Source: Meloidogyne chitwoodi
Taxonomy: Eukaryota; Nematoda; Chromadorea; Rhabditida; Meloidogynidae
Assembly (NCBI GenBank): GCA_015183035.1
Contig: JACZZP010000004.1
Location: forward strand, 1,922,001 to 1,986,000
Length of the DNA: 64,000 nucleotides
Reading direction: 5' to 3'
Of this stretch, positions 35,327-46,767 are shown in pieces. The position numbers and the translations under genes were made by a program. Within the stretch, counting starts at the first letter, position 1. Every line of letters starts with the position of its first letter. Below the pieces are notes generated by a model. It was not told the DNA's origin. It ran no database searches and saw only the letters and a program-made list of their open reading frames with translations.

Positions 35327-35708
35327 CAATTTTTATGTGAATTGTATTTTCTGTGTATTTTAATTTAATTTAATTTGCAAAATAATATTATCTTTTTTTA
35401 ATTCTAAATTTAGTAAATTAAAATAAAAAATGTTATCCAAATCAATTAATAATTTAATAATATTTTTAATTATATTAATTATTAATTTAATATTTTTAAT
35501 TATTCCATTTGTTGAATCTGGCAAGAAACCTCCAAGTAAAAGTAATCCTATTGGAAATGGAGGTCCTCATGGCTATGAATAAAGTGAAAATTGATTCAAA
35601 ATATTTTAAAAATAAAAATAATATTTAAATTAATAAATAAAATAATTCTTTTCTTTTCTTTCTATTTTTTTAAATAATAATTTAAATATATTTCATTTTC
35701 TTTAATTT
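35327..35708 (+). repeat. Third, shortened copy of the peptide-gene duplication
   Basis: Direct copy of about 27405-27900. Compared with 27427-28137 it lacks about 115 bp just before the start codon, between two AATTAAAATAAAAAA stretches, and its 3' flank ends earlier. Confidence 0.82.
35430..35582 (+). CDS. 16D10/CLE-like secreted peptide, 50 aa (copy C, promoter box missing)
   Basis: The coding sequence gives the same 50 residues as the genes at 27622 and 34601, ending GKKPPSKSNPIGNGGPHGYE. The roughly 115 bp immediately upstream in the other copies, including the TATTTAAATG box, are deleted. The deletion is flanked by short direct repeats, as expected from slippage. It may be silent, or use another promoter in the TTATATTTCAATTTTTATG region further up. 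The intact reading frame suggests the event is recent. Confidence 0.82.
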   Translation: MLSKSINNLIIFLIILIINLIFLIIPFVESGKKPPSKSNPIGNGGPHGYE

Positions 35709-36781
35709 TAAAATTTTATTTTGGAAAAAGTTTATTAGAAAAATTAGTTGTATTTCGCAATTGTCTGTTCTTCAAGTGTACATAGCTTTGTTAATAATCA
35801 AAATTAAAAAAAAATTTAACTTAAAATTCTTTCTTTGTTTTATGTATTTTAGTATTAGAAAACAGTAAAAATTAGATAAAAATTTTCAAATTAAAAATTT
35901 AAATATTTTTAAATTAATAGACTTAATTAATCTACTGGAGTATTATTAAATAAATAATAATTTTTATTTTTAAAAATTATTAAAAAATAAATAAATAATT
36001 AAACAAAAATCAATTTTATATATTTCCCATTAAAATGTTGGATATATTCTTTTATTTTTTATTTTTAAATTATTATATAATAACAACTGACAATTTTATT
36101 TATTTAATTCTCTCATTAAATCCTCTGATCTTTGTTAAAAAACTAAGAGATTGTAAGAAAACAAAAATGTCAAAAAAAAAAAGAAAAGATTTTGGACATT
36201 TTTATTTATTTACCAGTATTTTTAAAATAAATGAACAAATGGCCAAATCATTTAATTTAATCTAAAATTAAATATAAAATATTAAAATAACAACTTTAAA
36301 ATATTATTAGAAAGTTAGAAATAATTATTTGAAAATATACAAAAATATTTAAATATTAAATAATATGTAAATAAAAAGCAACAGATCACCTACATAATAT
36401 GCATTTTCAAAAGTAAATTTTCCCTTTATTTATTTATATTAATCCCTTTTATTATTGTCACATCTCTCTAAGGTATTTTTTAATATTCCTTCCCTTCTTT
36501 TGACACGAGTTCATCATTCGATGATATTGCTTTATATTTAAATTTATTTATTTTATATAATTAAGTATTTGTAATAATAATTAAAAAGAAAATAAAGACA
36601 AAAATTAGAAAGAAGTTATCTCATCCATCGAATAATGTCACTCGGATAAAAAAGATGGTGGAGAGCTGAATATATTAAAAAAACACCCTTATATATATAT
36701 AGAGTATTTATTTTAATTAAATTAATTAAATAATCTAGTTTGGAACAATCATCTGAATCAATTGTTTCTTCATTTTCAAAA
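35709..36781. other. Region upstream of the coiled-coil gene
   Basis: A 76-residue ORF at 36035-36265 is Phe/Lys-rich and not convincing. Near 36728-36738 AATAATCTAG could be a trans-splice acceptor, or the acceptor of an unseen first exon, for the next gene. Confidence 0.45.
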
Positions 36782-39700
36782 ATGCCAACTACTCGTTCAC
36801 ATCTTTTGAGTAGTCCTTGTCCAGCAATAAGCTCATGGCCAGCTCCACCTCCTAAAGCAGAATTAAAGCCAACAGCAATAGCTACACCTTTATCATTAAC
36901 TTCTGCTCTTTCCCCAAACATTTCTCCTTCTTTTCGTTCTGTTCCAACAAATAATAATAATAATATTCATCAACTTTCTCAATTAACAACATCTTCATTT
37001 CAACATCACAGCCCTATACCTCCATTTATGGGAACAATATCTCCTCATTCAATTACTCCTATTCCTCGACTTGAATTGCCTTCTCAATCTGAAGGACAAG
37101 AAAGTGGAAATAGCACTAATTTATTAACTATGCTTAGAGCAATTGCTAATGGCTCTGTTTCACCCGGGGCAGGTTATAATTTTGGAAAAAGAAAAATTAG
37201 GAAAATAAAATTAAAAAAAATTAATATTTTAAGAATTCTTTTAATTTAACAAAAAAATTAAAAAATATAATAATTATTTTTTCTGTTAAAGGTTGCAGTC
37301 AAAGTAGCAATAATGTAAATTGCTGGGGACGCGAAACAGAATTACGTCAAAAAATTCAGGCACTTGAAGAAATTGTTGCTGAATATGAAAGACAAAAATT
37401 TAACGTACTCGGTACTTTTTCTGATTTTCGAGAACGTGTAGCAGAAAGAGAAAGACGTTTAGAGGCTGAATATTCAACAAGAATACTTTCATTAAGTGAA
37501 GATGTTTTGGGAGCTAAAAAAGATTTTGAAGAGAGAATGAAAAGTTTTCAGTTACTTCAAGTATTTTTATTAAATTATTTTAATTTTAAAATAATATTAA
37601 ATTTAAGGAACAATTTGAAAGAGAAAAGGAACATTCTTTAGAAAAATTAAGACAAGATCATCAACGTGAAATGCAGGCCTTAGAGAGATATATTGTTTGT
37701 AAGGTAAAAGAGAGAATAATAAATAATAAGAAATATTATTTTAAAAAATTATTTAAAAAGAAATTTAATTAATAAAATAAATTAATAATTTTTATTTTAA
37801 GGAACAACGATTTTCTGAGTCAAAAATACTTAATTTAGAACAAAAGTAAATTATATAAAAATATTTAATTAATTAATTAATTAATTTAAAGATATATTTT
37901 GGAAATTCAAAAATTAGAAGAAGAACGTAAAAATTTAAAAATTGAAAGAGAAAGGTTAAATGAAGGTTTTGAAGTTCGTTTTCGTCGTGCAGAAAGTCTT
38001 TTTGAATCAGAATTAACTGCTGCTAAATTATTATATACAAAAGAGTTACAAGCATTAAAAGAACATGAAATAGCTCTTAAAGATGAATTAAATTGTAGAC
38101 AAATAGAATTTAATGAAAAATTAATTGAATTACAAAATTATTCAAAACAGTCAAAAGAAGAAGTTTTTTATTGTAAAAAAGAAGTTAAAAAATTAGAAGA
38201 AAAATTAAAAGAAAAAACTATTGAAATACAAAATTTAGCTAAAGAGGTAATTAATTATTTTATTAAAAATTTATTTATTTTATTTAAAAAAAACCTTTAA
38301 GACAATGAATGTGAGAAAATTAAGTTATAATAATTTTTAAAAATTTTATTTACAATTATTTATATTATTATAGGTAATTAAATATTATTTATCGAAGAAA
38401 AGTCTTGTCTTTAATTTTTATTATTTCCCTTATTGTTAGTTTAAGGAAAACTTTTTATAATTTTAATATTTTTAATTAATTATTTAAGTTAGCCTTTGCA
38501 CGTCGTCAGACAGAAGATTCTTTTCGTCGGTTAAATGAAACTCGTTCAGAAATTGAACAAAATAATAATTTATTAGAAGAACAAAAAGAACAATTAAAAC
38601 AAAGAAATTTCCAATTAAAAAATGCTGAAGAAATTAGATTAAAATTAGAAAAAACAATTGGAGAATTAAAAAAAGAAGTTATTTCATTAAGTAATAGAGT
38701 TGATTTACTTGAAATTGAAAAAGATGGTCTTATGGCACAAACTGAAAGTCAGGCAAGTGAAATATTATTTATAAGGAAGAGACAGTCATTAATTAGTTAA
38801 TTAGCTAATCTGAAGAGAAGTTTTATTCGAAAGAATATTTATATAAGAGGATAATTATGAACTAGTCCTTTGAGTAAAGAGAGTCAAATAAATTAAAATT
38901 AATAATAAATATTATCAAAATAATTTTAGACAAAACTTCATGAATCTCAATTAACAGCCTTAGAAGCGGTAGGAATTTTTTTAAAATTTATATAATACTT
39001 TGAGAGGCTCTTTTTTTATTAAATTATTTTGGACCAATCATTTTTGAATCTTTTTTAGACTAAAATTTAAATTTAACATAAAATAAAATTTATTTGAGTT
39101 CTTTCCTTTTCTAACGTGAAGACTTGGTGAATTTAGTAAAAAGATGATAAGTTAGTAATATTTTAATAAAAAAATCTCCTTAAGAAATATTATTTTCACT
39201 AAATATATTTTAAATAATTTATTAAAAAAAAAAGATGTTAGAATCAATAACAAGAGAAAAAGAAGAATGTTCAGAAAGATGTGAAGAAACACTTGAAAAA
39301 GAACGTTTAGAAGCAGAAGAAAGAGAAGCTAACCTTAAAAGGGAATTTTCAACAAAATTAAATGAATTAGAAGAACAATATAATGGATTAAGAGAACATT
39401 TAGAAAATAATGAAAATGAACATGAAAATGAGGTATAAATTATTTTAATTTAAAATAAAAAAATAATTTAAATTAATATAGAAGCTTTGGGAAGAAATTG
39501 AATTACTTAAAGCAGAAAAGACTGAATTAGAAGAAAAAATGAATAAACAACAAATAAATGTATTTTTTAATTTAATTAATTAATTTTAAATATTTAATTA
39601 ATTTATTTAAATTTTATTTTTAGAAAAAAGAAATAATAAATGCAATTAATTCAATTGAAATTAAAACAAAATGTGAAAAAGAAGATGAAGAAAATGAAGA

Positions 39701-41335
39701 GGAAATAGAGATTGATAAATTACTTGAAAAAGTTTTTAAAATTAATTAAAAATTTATTAAAAATTTATTTTTTAGTTAAATAAATTAGAAAATAGTATTG
39801 AAGTAATTATAAAGGAAAAGGAACGTGCAGAAGCAAGATTAGAACAATTAAAAGAGAATAATAGTGAAGATATAAGTTGGAAAAAAGTAAATGAATTAAC
39901 TAAAGAATTGGAAGAAACTAAAAGTTTTTTTTTATTAATTTTTGAAAATAAAAAATAATAATATTTTTTTAGAAAAATTAGAAGAAGCAGAAAAACATTT
40001 TAAATTATTACAGAAAAATTTTGAAAATGAAAATTTGACAAAGGAAGAAATTAAAAGAGTTGAATTTTTAGAAAATGAATTGTTTAATGTTAAGGTTCTT
40101 TTGGAGGAAGAACGTCAAAAATCAGAAAAAGAATTAAGGTTTTTTTTAAATTAATTAATTATTCTTATAAATAAAAGGATAAAATTAATTAAATTAAAAT
40201 TTATTTCTCTCTTAGGACATTTGGAATAATTTAGAAAATTTAAAAATATAAGAATGAAACCATTAAAATAAAATTATTTTATTAATTTAACAATCTTTAA
40301 ACAATTTAAAATTCTAATACTTCTCGAAGGGGATGAAGAGACCGATTTTTAAATTTAAAATAAAAAATTTAATAATTAAAGGCAATTAGAGTCTCAACAT
40401 TCTTTGGCATTAGAATTAAAAATTGGAGAATTAAATAAAGAAAATGAACTTAAAATAGAATTAATAAAACAAAGAGAACAAGAATTAACTAAAAAATTAG
40501 AAAAATTAAATGAAAAAAATAAAAAAGAAAAACTTTTTGAAGAAAATGAAACTCAAACAACAGATTTATTTATTAAAGAAGAAGAAGAAAAACAAAATAA
40601 AGAATATTTAATTCGTGAAAAGGTAAGAGAAAATAATTTAATTAAATTATCTTTTTATTTTTAAAAATATTAATAAATATTTTTTTGTTTATTTATTTTT
40701 CTTTATCGATAGAATTTAGAAGGAAATTCTTCTAAGTTTTTAATTAAAAAAATCTTTAAAAAAATATTAGTAAATTTATTTAAAAAATATTTAAGGAATT
40801 AATTGAATTAATAAAACAATTACAAATTGAATTATCTGAATCATACAACAAACAAGCTAATAATTGTTGTAATTTTTGTTGTAATAATAAAAAGGAAATA
40901 CGTTCAGTAAATAAATAAAATTAAAATAAATAATTAAATTAATTAATTTAAAGCAAAGTATAGCCAATACAAATGAACATTTGGCATTATGTCAAAAATC
41001 AACAACACGTCTAACAGTTGAAGAATTAACTCAAAAAAAAGATTTTTGTCAAAGACATGAACATTGGAGATGTTCTTCTTCAAATAGTGGAAGAGGAATT
41101 GTTGGGAGAATGGAAGCTATTGCCCCACAAGAATTAACTTCTTCTTCTTCTGAACATTCACAAAATAATCTTAGGTAAAAATAAATAAATAAATTTATTA
41201 ATTTTTTAAAGACTTCATTCTCCTATTGGAAATATTCATAATCGTATATCACCTTCACATCAACTTTTTTTTGGAAAAGGTTCATCACCAATTAGTAGCG
41301 AAAAAATAGAAAAACGACCAGCTTGGAAATATTAA
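36782..41335 (+). CDS. Large coiled-coil protein, 950 aa, 16 exons, family not recognised
   Basis: Exons: 36782-37172, 37292-37560, 37608-37703, 37802-37845, 37892-38246, 38489-38752, 38930-38968, 39235-39432, 39482-39559, 39624-39731, 39776-39923, 39973-40138, 40382-40622, 40796-40906, 40954-41174, 41212-41335. They join in phase to 950 residues. Residues 1-130 are Ser/Pro/Thr-rich. Residues about 140-835 are almost continuous heptad-type coiled coil, beginning ETELRQKIQALEEIVAEYER and FSDFRERVAERERRLEAEY. A cysteine cluster NNCCNFCCNN lies at about 821-830. The C-tail is Ser-rich and ends EKIEKRPAWKY. It is probably a cytoskeletal, centrosomal or vesicle-tether scaffold. The intron after exon 6 starts GC (CAG|GCAAGT). 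The frame is open upstream to 36739, so the true start may lie in an unseen exon. Confidence 0.85.
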
Positions 41336-41929
41336 ATTTTTTTTTAAATTAATAAATTTATATTTAAATTACTAATATTATTTTTTTTAATAAAATCAGT
41401 GGATTTACTATAAATTTAATTGAGTAGATATTTTCTGGGAAAGTACTCCAGTGGATCGCTCAAAAGATTTCTGGGCGTTAAAAAGCCTGTGACTTTAAAT
41501 AGGTCTTAGCCGGAATTTTTTAATAGGCAATTAGCGTCATTTAGGATTTGAATTAATATGTGGGAATTTTAACTTTTAAGAGACAGTGGTAATATCGTAA
41601 AGCCTTCAATGAAAGCTTCCCTTTTTTATTAAAATTAAATAAAAGAAAAATTTCAAATGCAATTAGAGCTGAAACAAAGAAAATTGTTTCTGGTGCTGTT
41701 CCTACTAATTTACCAAAAAAATTAATAAAACACTAAAGTTATAAATTAATTTTAATTATTTTTATTAATATTTAAAAAATAATACATATTTACCTGAAGT
41801 CAACATTTATTTTTAAATAATTTATAATTAAGAAAAAGAAAAAATAGAAATAAAGAAAAGATTATATTTTAAATAGAGTTTTAACATTATTATATATTTT
41901 TTAATTTTTATTCATTCATATTTTAATAT
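41336..41929. other. 3' flanks of convergent genes
   Basis: Mostly AT-rich. A slightly GC-richer patch at 41430-41720 (AAGTACTCCAGTGGATCGCT, later TTAAAAAGCCTGTGAC) has stops in all frames and no recognisable product; it may be an old repeat. Confidence 0.4.
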
Positions 41930-42079
41930 TTAATGACTTCCTGGATGTTTAGGATGATGATGTTTATGTTTATTTTCGTGGCCACTTCTTTTTGAATCCA
42001 CAAAAGTAACAGATAAAATAATTAAATTAATAATAAAATAAATTAAAAATATTATTAAATTTTTAATTGATTGGGACAT
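41930..42079 (-). CDS. 16D10-like family secreted peptide, His-rich form, 49 aa
   Basis: Single exon of 49 residues. Residues 1-29 (MSQSIKNLIIFLIYFIINLI then ILSVTFVDS) are identical to the signal peptide of the divergent neighbour at 42533. The mature part is KRSGHENKHKHHHPKHPGSH: strongly basic with eight histidines, ending PGSH. The KRSG start recalls the KK.SG of its CLE-like neighbour, so the rest appears rewritten. Histidine clustering suggests possible metal binding, an inference only. The family box is at 42150-42170, in the shared divergent promoter region. Confidence 0.8.
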   Translation of the reverse strand: MSQSIKNLIIFLIYFIINLIILSVTFVDSKRSGHENKHKHHHPKHPGSH

Positions 42080-42149
42080 TTTTTAGAAGAATATAATTTA
42101 AATTTAATTTTAAATATTTTAAAAATTAATTCTTGATAAATATTTAAAA

Positions 42150-42170
42150 TTTGAAGGCATTTAAATATAA
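42150..42170 (-). promoter_or_regulatory. Family upstream box (TATTTAAATG)
   Basis: On the minus strand TTATATTTAAATGCCTTCAA, about 85 bases before the 41930 gene start. It is preceded by GTTGAATAAATAAATTAATT, also conserved. Confidence 0.6.
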
Positions 42171-42446
42171 TAAATTAATTTATTTATTCAACTAATATTA
42201 AAACTTTTTTTAAATAAAAATTATAAAATAAATAAAAAAGTGTCTATATTTAATATAAAATTAATAAAAAAAAAAGTAAAATTAAAAGAAAAGTTAAAAT
42301 ATAAAATTAAAACGTGACAAAGATATCATCAAATTATATTTTTCTATACGTTTTTTTAAACATCAGTATAAAATAAATTTATAAAATTTATTTTATAAAT
42401 TTATTTAAAAAAAGTTTTTATTTCAGTTAAATAAATAAATAATTTT

Positions 42447-42468
42447 GGTATATTTAAATGCCTTCAAA
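42447..42468 (+). promoter_or_regulatory. Family upstream box (TATTTAAATG)
   Basis: GGTATATTTAAATGCCTTCA, about 80 bases before the 42533 gene, with AGTTAAATAAATAAATAATT just upstream. Confidence 0.62.
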
Positions 42469-42532
42469 ATTTCAATATTTATCAAAAAACTAATTTTTAA
42501 ATATTTAAATTAAATTATATTCTTCTAAAAAA

Positions 42533-42685
42533 ATGTCCCAATCAATTAAAAATTTAATAATATTTTTAATTTATTTTATTATTAATTTAATTATTTTATC
42601 TGTTACTTTTGTGGATTCAGCAAAAGGAAAGAAAGAAAGCAGTGGACCATCACTAGGTGGAAATGATAATAATGATGGTCGCTAA
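42533..42685 (+). CDS. 16D10/CLE-like secreted peptide, 50 aa
   Basis: Single exon of 50 residues. The signal peptide MSQSIKNLIIFLIYFIINLI then ILSVTFVDSA is followed by KGKKESSGPSLGGNDNNDGR. SIKNLII, SVTFVD, GKK, SGP and GGN occur in the same order as in the root-knot nematode 16D10 effector as recalled, making this the clearest family member. 16D10 is secreted from gland cells into plant roots, where its mature peptide acts as a CLE-like ligand mimic; the same role is inferred here. It is divergent from the His-rich gene and in tandem with 43361. Confidence 0.88.
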   Translation: MSQSIKNLIIFLIYFIINLIILSVTFVDSAKGKKESSGPSLGGNDNNDGR

Positions 42686-43280
42686 ATATTAAAAAATGAA
42701 TATATAAAAATAAATGGAAATATGGGAATATATTAAAACTTTAATAAAATTAATTAAAAAACTTTTGTCTATTTTCTTTATTTCTTCTTTTAATTGTAAA
42801 ACAATAAATAAAAATAAATTGAATAAAGCATTAAATAAGTAATTTAATTTAATATAAAAAAATATAATTTTTATTATATAAAAATAAGTTGAAAAATATT
42901 AATTTTATTTACATATTTAACTTTATTAATTAAAAAAAAAGATGAAATATACTTATTAGAAAAAAGAATTTTTTTCTTTATCAGAAATCAAAAAATTTAA
43001 ATAAAACAAACATTTTTAAAATTTATTTTAATTTTTTAAAATTTTATTTCTAATACAGATGTTTAAACAAACGTAAATATATAAATTGTAAACATAAATA
43101 AAATATAAAAAAATATAATTTGATGATATCTTTGTCACGTTTTAATTTTTTTTAAATTTTATTTTATAAATTTTCTTTTTTTTTTTAATTTTATACTAAA
43201 TATAGAAACATTTTTATTTATTTTATAAATTTTATTTAAAAAAAAAGTTTTTATTTCAGTTAAATAAATAAATAATTTTG

Positions 43281-43305
43281 GGGTATATTTAAATGCCTTC
43301 AAATA
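43281..43305 (+). promoter_or_regulatory. Family upstream box (TATTTAAATG)
   Basis: GGGTATATTTAAATGCCTTC, about 73 bases before the 43361 gene, preceded by CAGTTAAATAAATAAATAAT. Confidence 0.62.
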
Positions 43306-43360
43306 TTCTATTTTTATCAAAAACTTATTTTTAAAATTAAATTAAATTCTTCAATAAAAA

Positions 43361-43528
43361 ATGTCCTTCCAATCAATTAAAAATTTAATAATATTTTTAA
43401 TTTATTTTATTATTAATTTAATTATTTTATCTGTTACTTTTGTGGATTCAGCAAAAGGAAATAAAAAAAGCAGTGGACCATCACATCGTGGAAATGATCA
43501 TAAAAATGAAGGTCCAGGTGGTCGCTAA
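43361..43528 (+). CDS. 16D10/CLE-like secreted peptide, 55 aa
   Basis: Single exon of 55 residues. The signal peptide MSFQSIKNLIIFLIYFIINL then IILSVTFVDSA differs from the 42533 gene by one inserted Phe. The mature part begins KGNKKSSGPSHRGNDH and ends KNEGPGGR. It is a tandem duplicate of 42533: the upstream 170 bp and the 3' flank (AATAAAAATAAATGGAAATA) are shared, but the mature region carries several replacements and a short insertion. Upstream sequence near 43121-43143 is inverted relative to that before 42533. Confidence 0.87.
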   Translation: MSFQSIKNLIIFLIYFIINLIILSVTFVDSAKGNKKSSGPSHRGNDHKNEGPGGR

Positions 43529-44138
43529 ATCTTTGAATGAATAAAAATAAATGGAAATATGGGAATATATTAAAACTTTAATAAAATTAATTAAATATTT
43601 AATTTAAAAAAACAAAAGAATTACTTTCTTTCTTTCTTAATTAATTAATATTTTTTAAATTAATTGTTCTACTAATTAAAAAAAACGGAAGGAAAACGAC
43701 CTAAAAATAATTTTAAAAAAAATAATATTATTTTCACTTTCTTTTTCTTTTTTTTTGACCTAAATTTCTGTTTTTTTTCTTTTTGTACTTTGTCTATAAA
43801 AACCCTTAAGGGAGATATCCAAAATAATAATAATTAATATCTTTAATCATTTTTATTTGGAATTTCCTTTTCTTCTATTATAATTAAATATATTTATTAT
43901 TATTTATATTTTAATTATTTAATTAGTATAAAATCTGTCAAAAAAAAAATAAAAAAAGGTTTTATTATTAAAAGATTATTATTAATTAATTTAAAATAAA
44001 TATTTTGTGATTTTAATAATTAATTTTAATAGAAATTTAATTATTTTAAATATAAAGAGAGGTTTTCTCTTACTAAAAAGATAAATGTTTTAACAATTTA
44101 AAGTATTTTTTAATTTTTTATTAAAAAAAAGTTAAAAA
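43529..44138. other. Spacer before the DM13 gene
   Basis: No exon found. TATAAAAACCCTTAAGGGAG near 43795 contains a palindromic CCCTTAAGGG and a TATAAAA. It could be part of the promoter of the next gene. Confidence 0.4.
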
Positions 44139-46470
44139 ATGTCCTACAATTTATTCTCAATTTCCAAAAACTCAACAAAACTTTCGTTATATTTTTCTAT
44201 TTTATTTATTTTTTCAATATTTTTGTTAATTGGGAATGTTTTTTGTGAATCTATTGAAACAGAAGATATTAGAGGAGATCCATATTTTGGTGTACCATTA
44301 GGAGCTCTTCATTATTCGGCAGAAGGTACTTCTGCTGAGATTTATGCTGCTGATGAATTTTCAATAATTTTTAATCATTTTGAACATAATCCTAGACAAA
44401 TTGGGTATTATTAAATATTTTAAAAATAATTAATTTATTTAAAAGTTGTACTGCAATGATTATTGGCCCACCAAGACCTGAAGATAATGAAAATATTATT
44501 CCTGATCATGGAATAATTTTACCAATGATTGCTTCTTTTAAAACAAAAAGAGAAAAAAGAGAAACAAAAAATAAATTTATTAATAATAATTATCCTAAAC
44601 AATTTGATGGTTTTTGGCCTATTGAATTTGCACATTTATTATTAGAGCCTAAAGATAATAAAGAGGAAAAAGAAGTCAAAACTTTTTTTAATAGGTAAAA
44701 ATTAATTAATTTAAAAAATAAAATAAAATTATTTAATTAATATATTACTATTAAAAACTTCTCTCATTTTATAATAAAGAGCAAGAAATAAAAAAAAATA
44801 AATTTATAATTAATAAAAGAATTTTAAATTAATTTTATTTTTTTAAATATTTTATAGTAATAATTTAACAACAAATAATATTTATTCATTTAATAATTCA
44901 ACTACTTTTATTCCTAATATTCAAAAACAACAATTTGTAAATAATTCTATTAATTTATTTAATAACCAAACAATTACTACTACTACTACAATACCAACAA
45001 CAACAACAACAATAACAAAATTAAATAATAATAATTTAAATAATTCAACAACAACAATTCATTCTTCACTAACAACTCAACCACTTTTACTTTTAGGGTA
45101 ATTTAATTAATTAATTTTAATTAAATTAATTAATTTATTTATTTTAATTTTATATTAATTAATTAATTTATTTATTTATTTTAATTTTAATTAATTTAGA
45201 AATAAACGTACTAATAATAATAATATTACAATTAATTCAACACCTTCAATTATACAAAGAAATTATTCTTTAAATGTTTTAAATGCTAAAGATGATGCTA
45301 TAATTGATGATAAAATAGAGAAGGGTATTGGAGGTAATATAAGAAGATCACCAGCAAGAAATGGTTTTAAATTAAATATAATTATATTTTAATGAAAAAA
45401 TATAATGAAAATAAATAAATAAAATTAAAAATAATTAATTATTTTAATCAAATAATTTTATTTTAGAATATGAAGGTAATAATGCAATAAAAGATTCAAA
45501 ACCTTTAAAAGAAATAACAACAACACCACTTTATAAAATAATTAATGATCCTCGTCCTGGAAGAAGACAACGACTTATTGAAGTTTTTAATTAAATTTAA
45601 ATTAATTTATTTTATTTTTTTAGTTAAGAAAAAAATTAGATCCAAATTATATATCTCCAATAATTAGTACTACATCTGCACCTTTTTCTGAAAAAGAAAT
45701 TAATTTAATTTTACCTAAAGTAAATGGTCAATTAGTTACTTTTACATTAACTAATGGAGCTAAAATAACACAATATAAATGGATTGGTCTTTGGAATCAA
45801 TGCACTAAAGTAATAAATTAAAATAAATTTAAAATAAATATTAAATTTAAATATTAAATTTTATTTTATAGAGACAAATTCCACTTGTTTCACTTGTAGA
45901 TATTGACCCACCACGTGAGGAAAAGGTCATAAATTATTAATTAATTTTAATTAAAATAATAATAATTTTTTAAAAAAAGATAATGCCCCTAAGTGGATGG
46001 TCTCACAATGTAACATCATATAGACTACATATTTTAAATTGTAATACAATACTTATACCTTCTTTTCATTATGATGGTAGAAATACAACAAAAAGTATTT
46101 TTTTTTATTTTTAAAAAATGAAGATACAAAGAAATTTCAATTAACTTTATATTTTTTTAATTAATTAATTCTTAGATACTTACTTTTTCTTTGGTGTTGG
46201 ACAATTTCCAGAGGCTGTAGAATATCAACTTAAAGCTAATATTGTAGGTCAGAGAGAGTAAGTTTTTTAATTTTTAATAAATAATTTTATTATTTTATTT
46301 ATTTTTTTAGAGGAGATGCAATAAAAAGTTATTCAGGAGAAGATGTTTTATTACGTTTACCGAGACCTTATAGAACATTTGATATTGATTTTATTTCAAT
46401 ATTTAATACAGACGAACAAAAATCTTTTGGTCATGTTTTAATTCCCTCTTTGTTAGTTCCACCATGTTAA
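44139..46470 (+). CDS. Secreted or membrane-anchored protein with two DM13-like domains, 543 aa
   Basis: Ten exons join in phase: 44139-44404, 44446-44694, 44858-45097, 45200-45363, 45467-45582, 45624-45809, 45872-45925, 45980-46094, 46176-46257, 46311-46470. Residues 15-36 are a hydrophobic signal peptide or anchor ending NVFC. A first DM13-like part starts GALHYSAEGTSAEIYAADEF. After an Asn/Thr-rich insert of roughly 200 residues it resumes at INLILPKVNGQ and KWIGLWNQC. The second DM13-like domain runs from HNVTSYRLHILNC through YFFFGVGQ and VLLRLPRPYRTFDIDFISIF to SFGHVLIPSLLVPPC. DM13 domains are extracellular modules with a proposed redox role next to DOMON domains; none of the latter is seen here. 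A basic KREKRETK stretch may be a cleavage site. Confidence 0.82.
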
Positions 46471-46767
46471 TTAATTAATTAATATTTTTTAACTTTTAAA
46501 AATTCTAATAAATAATTAAAATTAAAATTTTTATGCTCTCGCTCTACTCATTAATTCAATCACAGGGTATAAAAAAAGATAAAAGAAAAAGTCCATCATT
46601 TAGATTAGAGGAAGATTAGTAGCAACAAAATAAAACAATTTAAAAAAATAAAAAGGTTGAGGAGATATTTAAACTGTACAAAATAATTTTTAAATAATAT
46701 TATTTTATCTTTCCAAATTATTTTTTAATATTTAATTTCCCGTTTACTCTAATATTCATCTCTTTTT

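Larger units (their letters stand above)
42080..42532. other. Divergent promoter region, partly palindromic
   Basis: Lies between the 41930 (-) and 42533 (+) peptide genes. Both sides carry the TATTTAAATGCCTTCAAA box and a CAGTTAAATAAATAAAT-type stretch in mirror orientation. AAAACGTGACAAAGATATCA near 42309 recurs inverted at about 43121-43143. Confidence 0.55.

Noticed and set aside
36035..36265. 76-residue ORF with a hydrophobic N-terminus before the coiled-coil gene
   Set aside because: Phe/Lys/Asn composition, no family upstream box, no conserved mature motif, and no splice link to 36782.
36616..36921. 101-residue minus-strand ORF
   Set aside because: Antisense shadow of the first exon of the coiled-coil gene.
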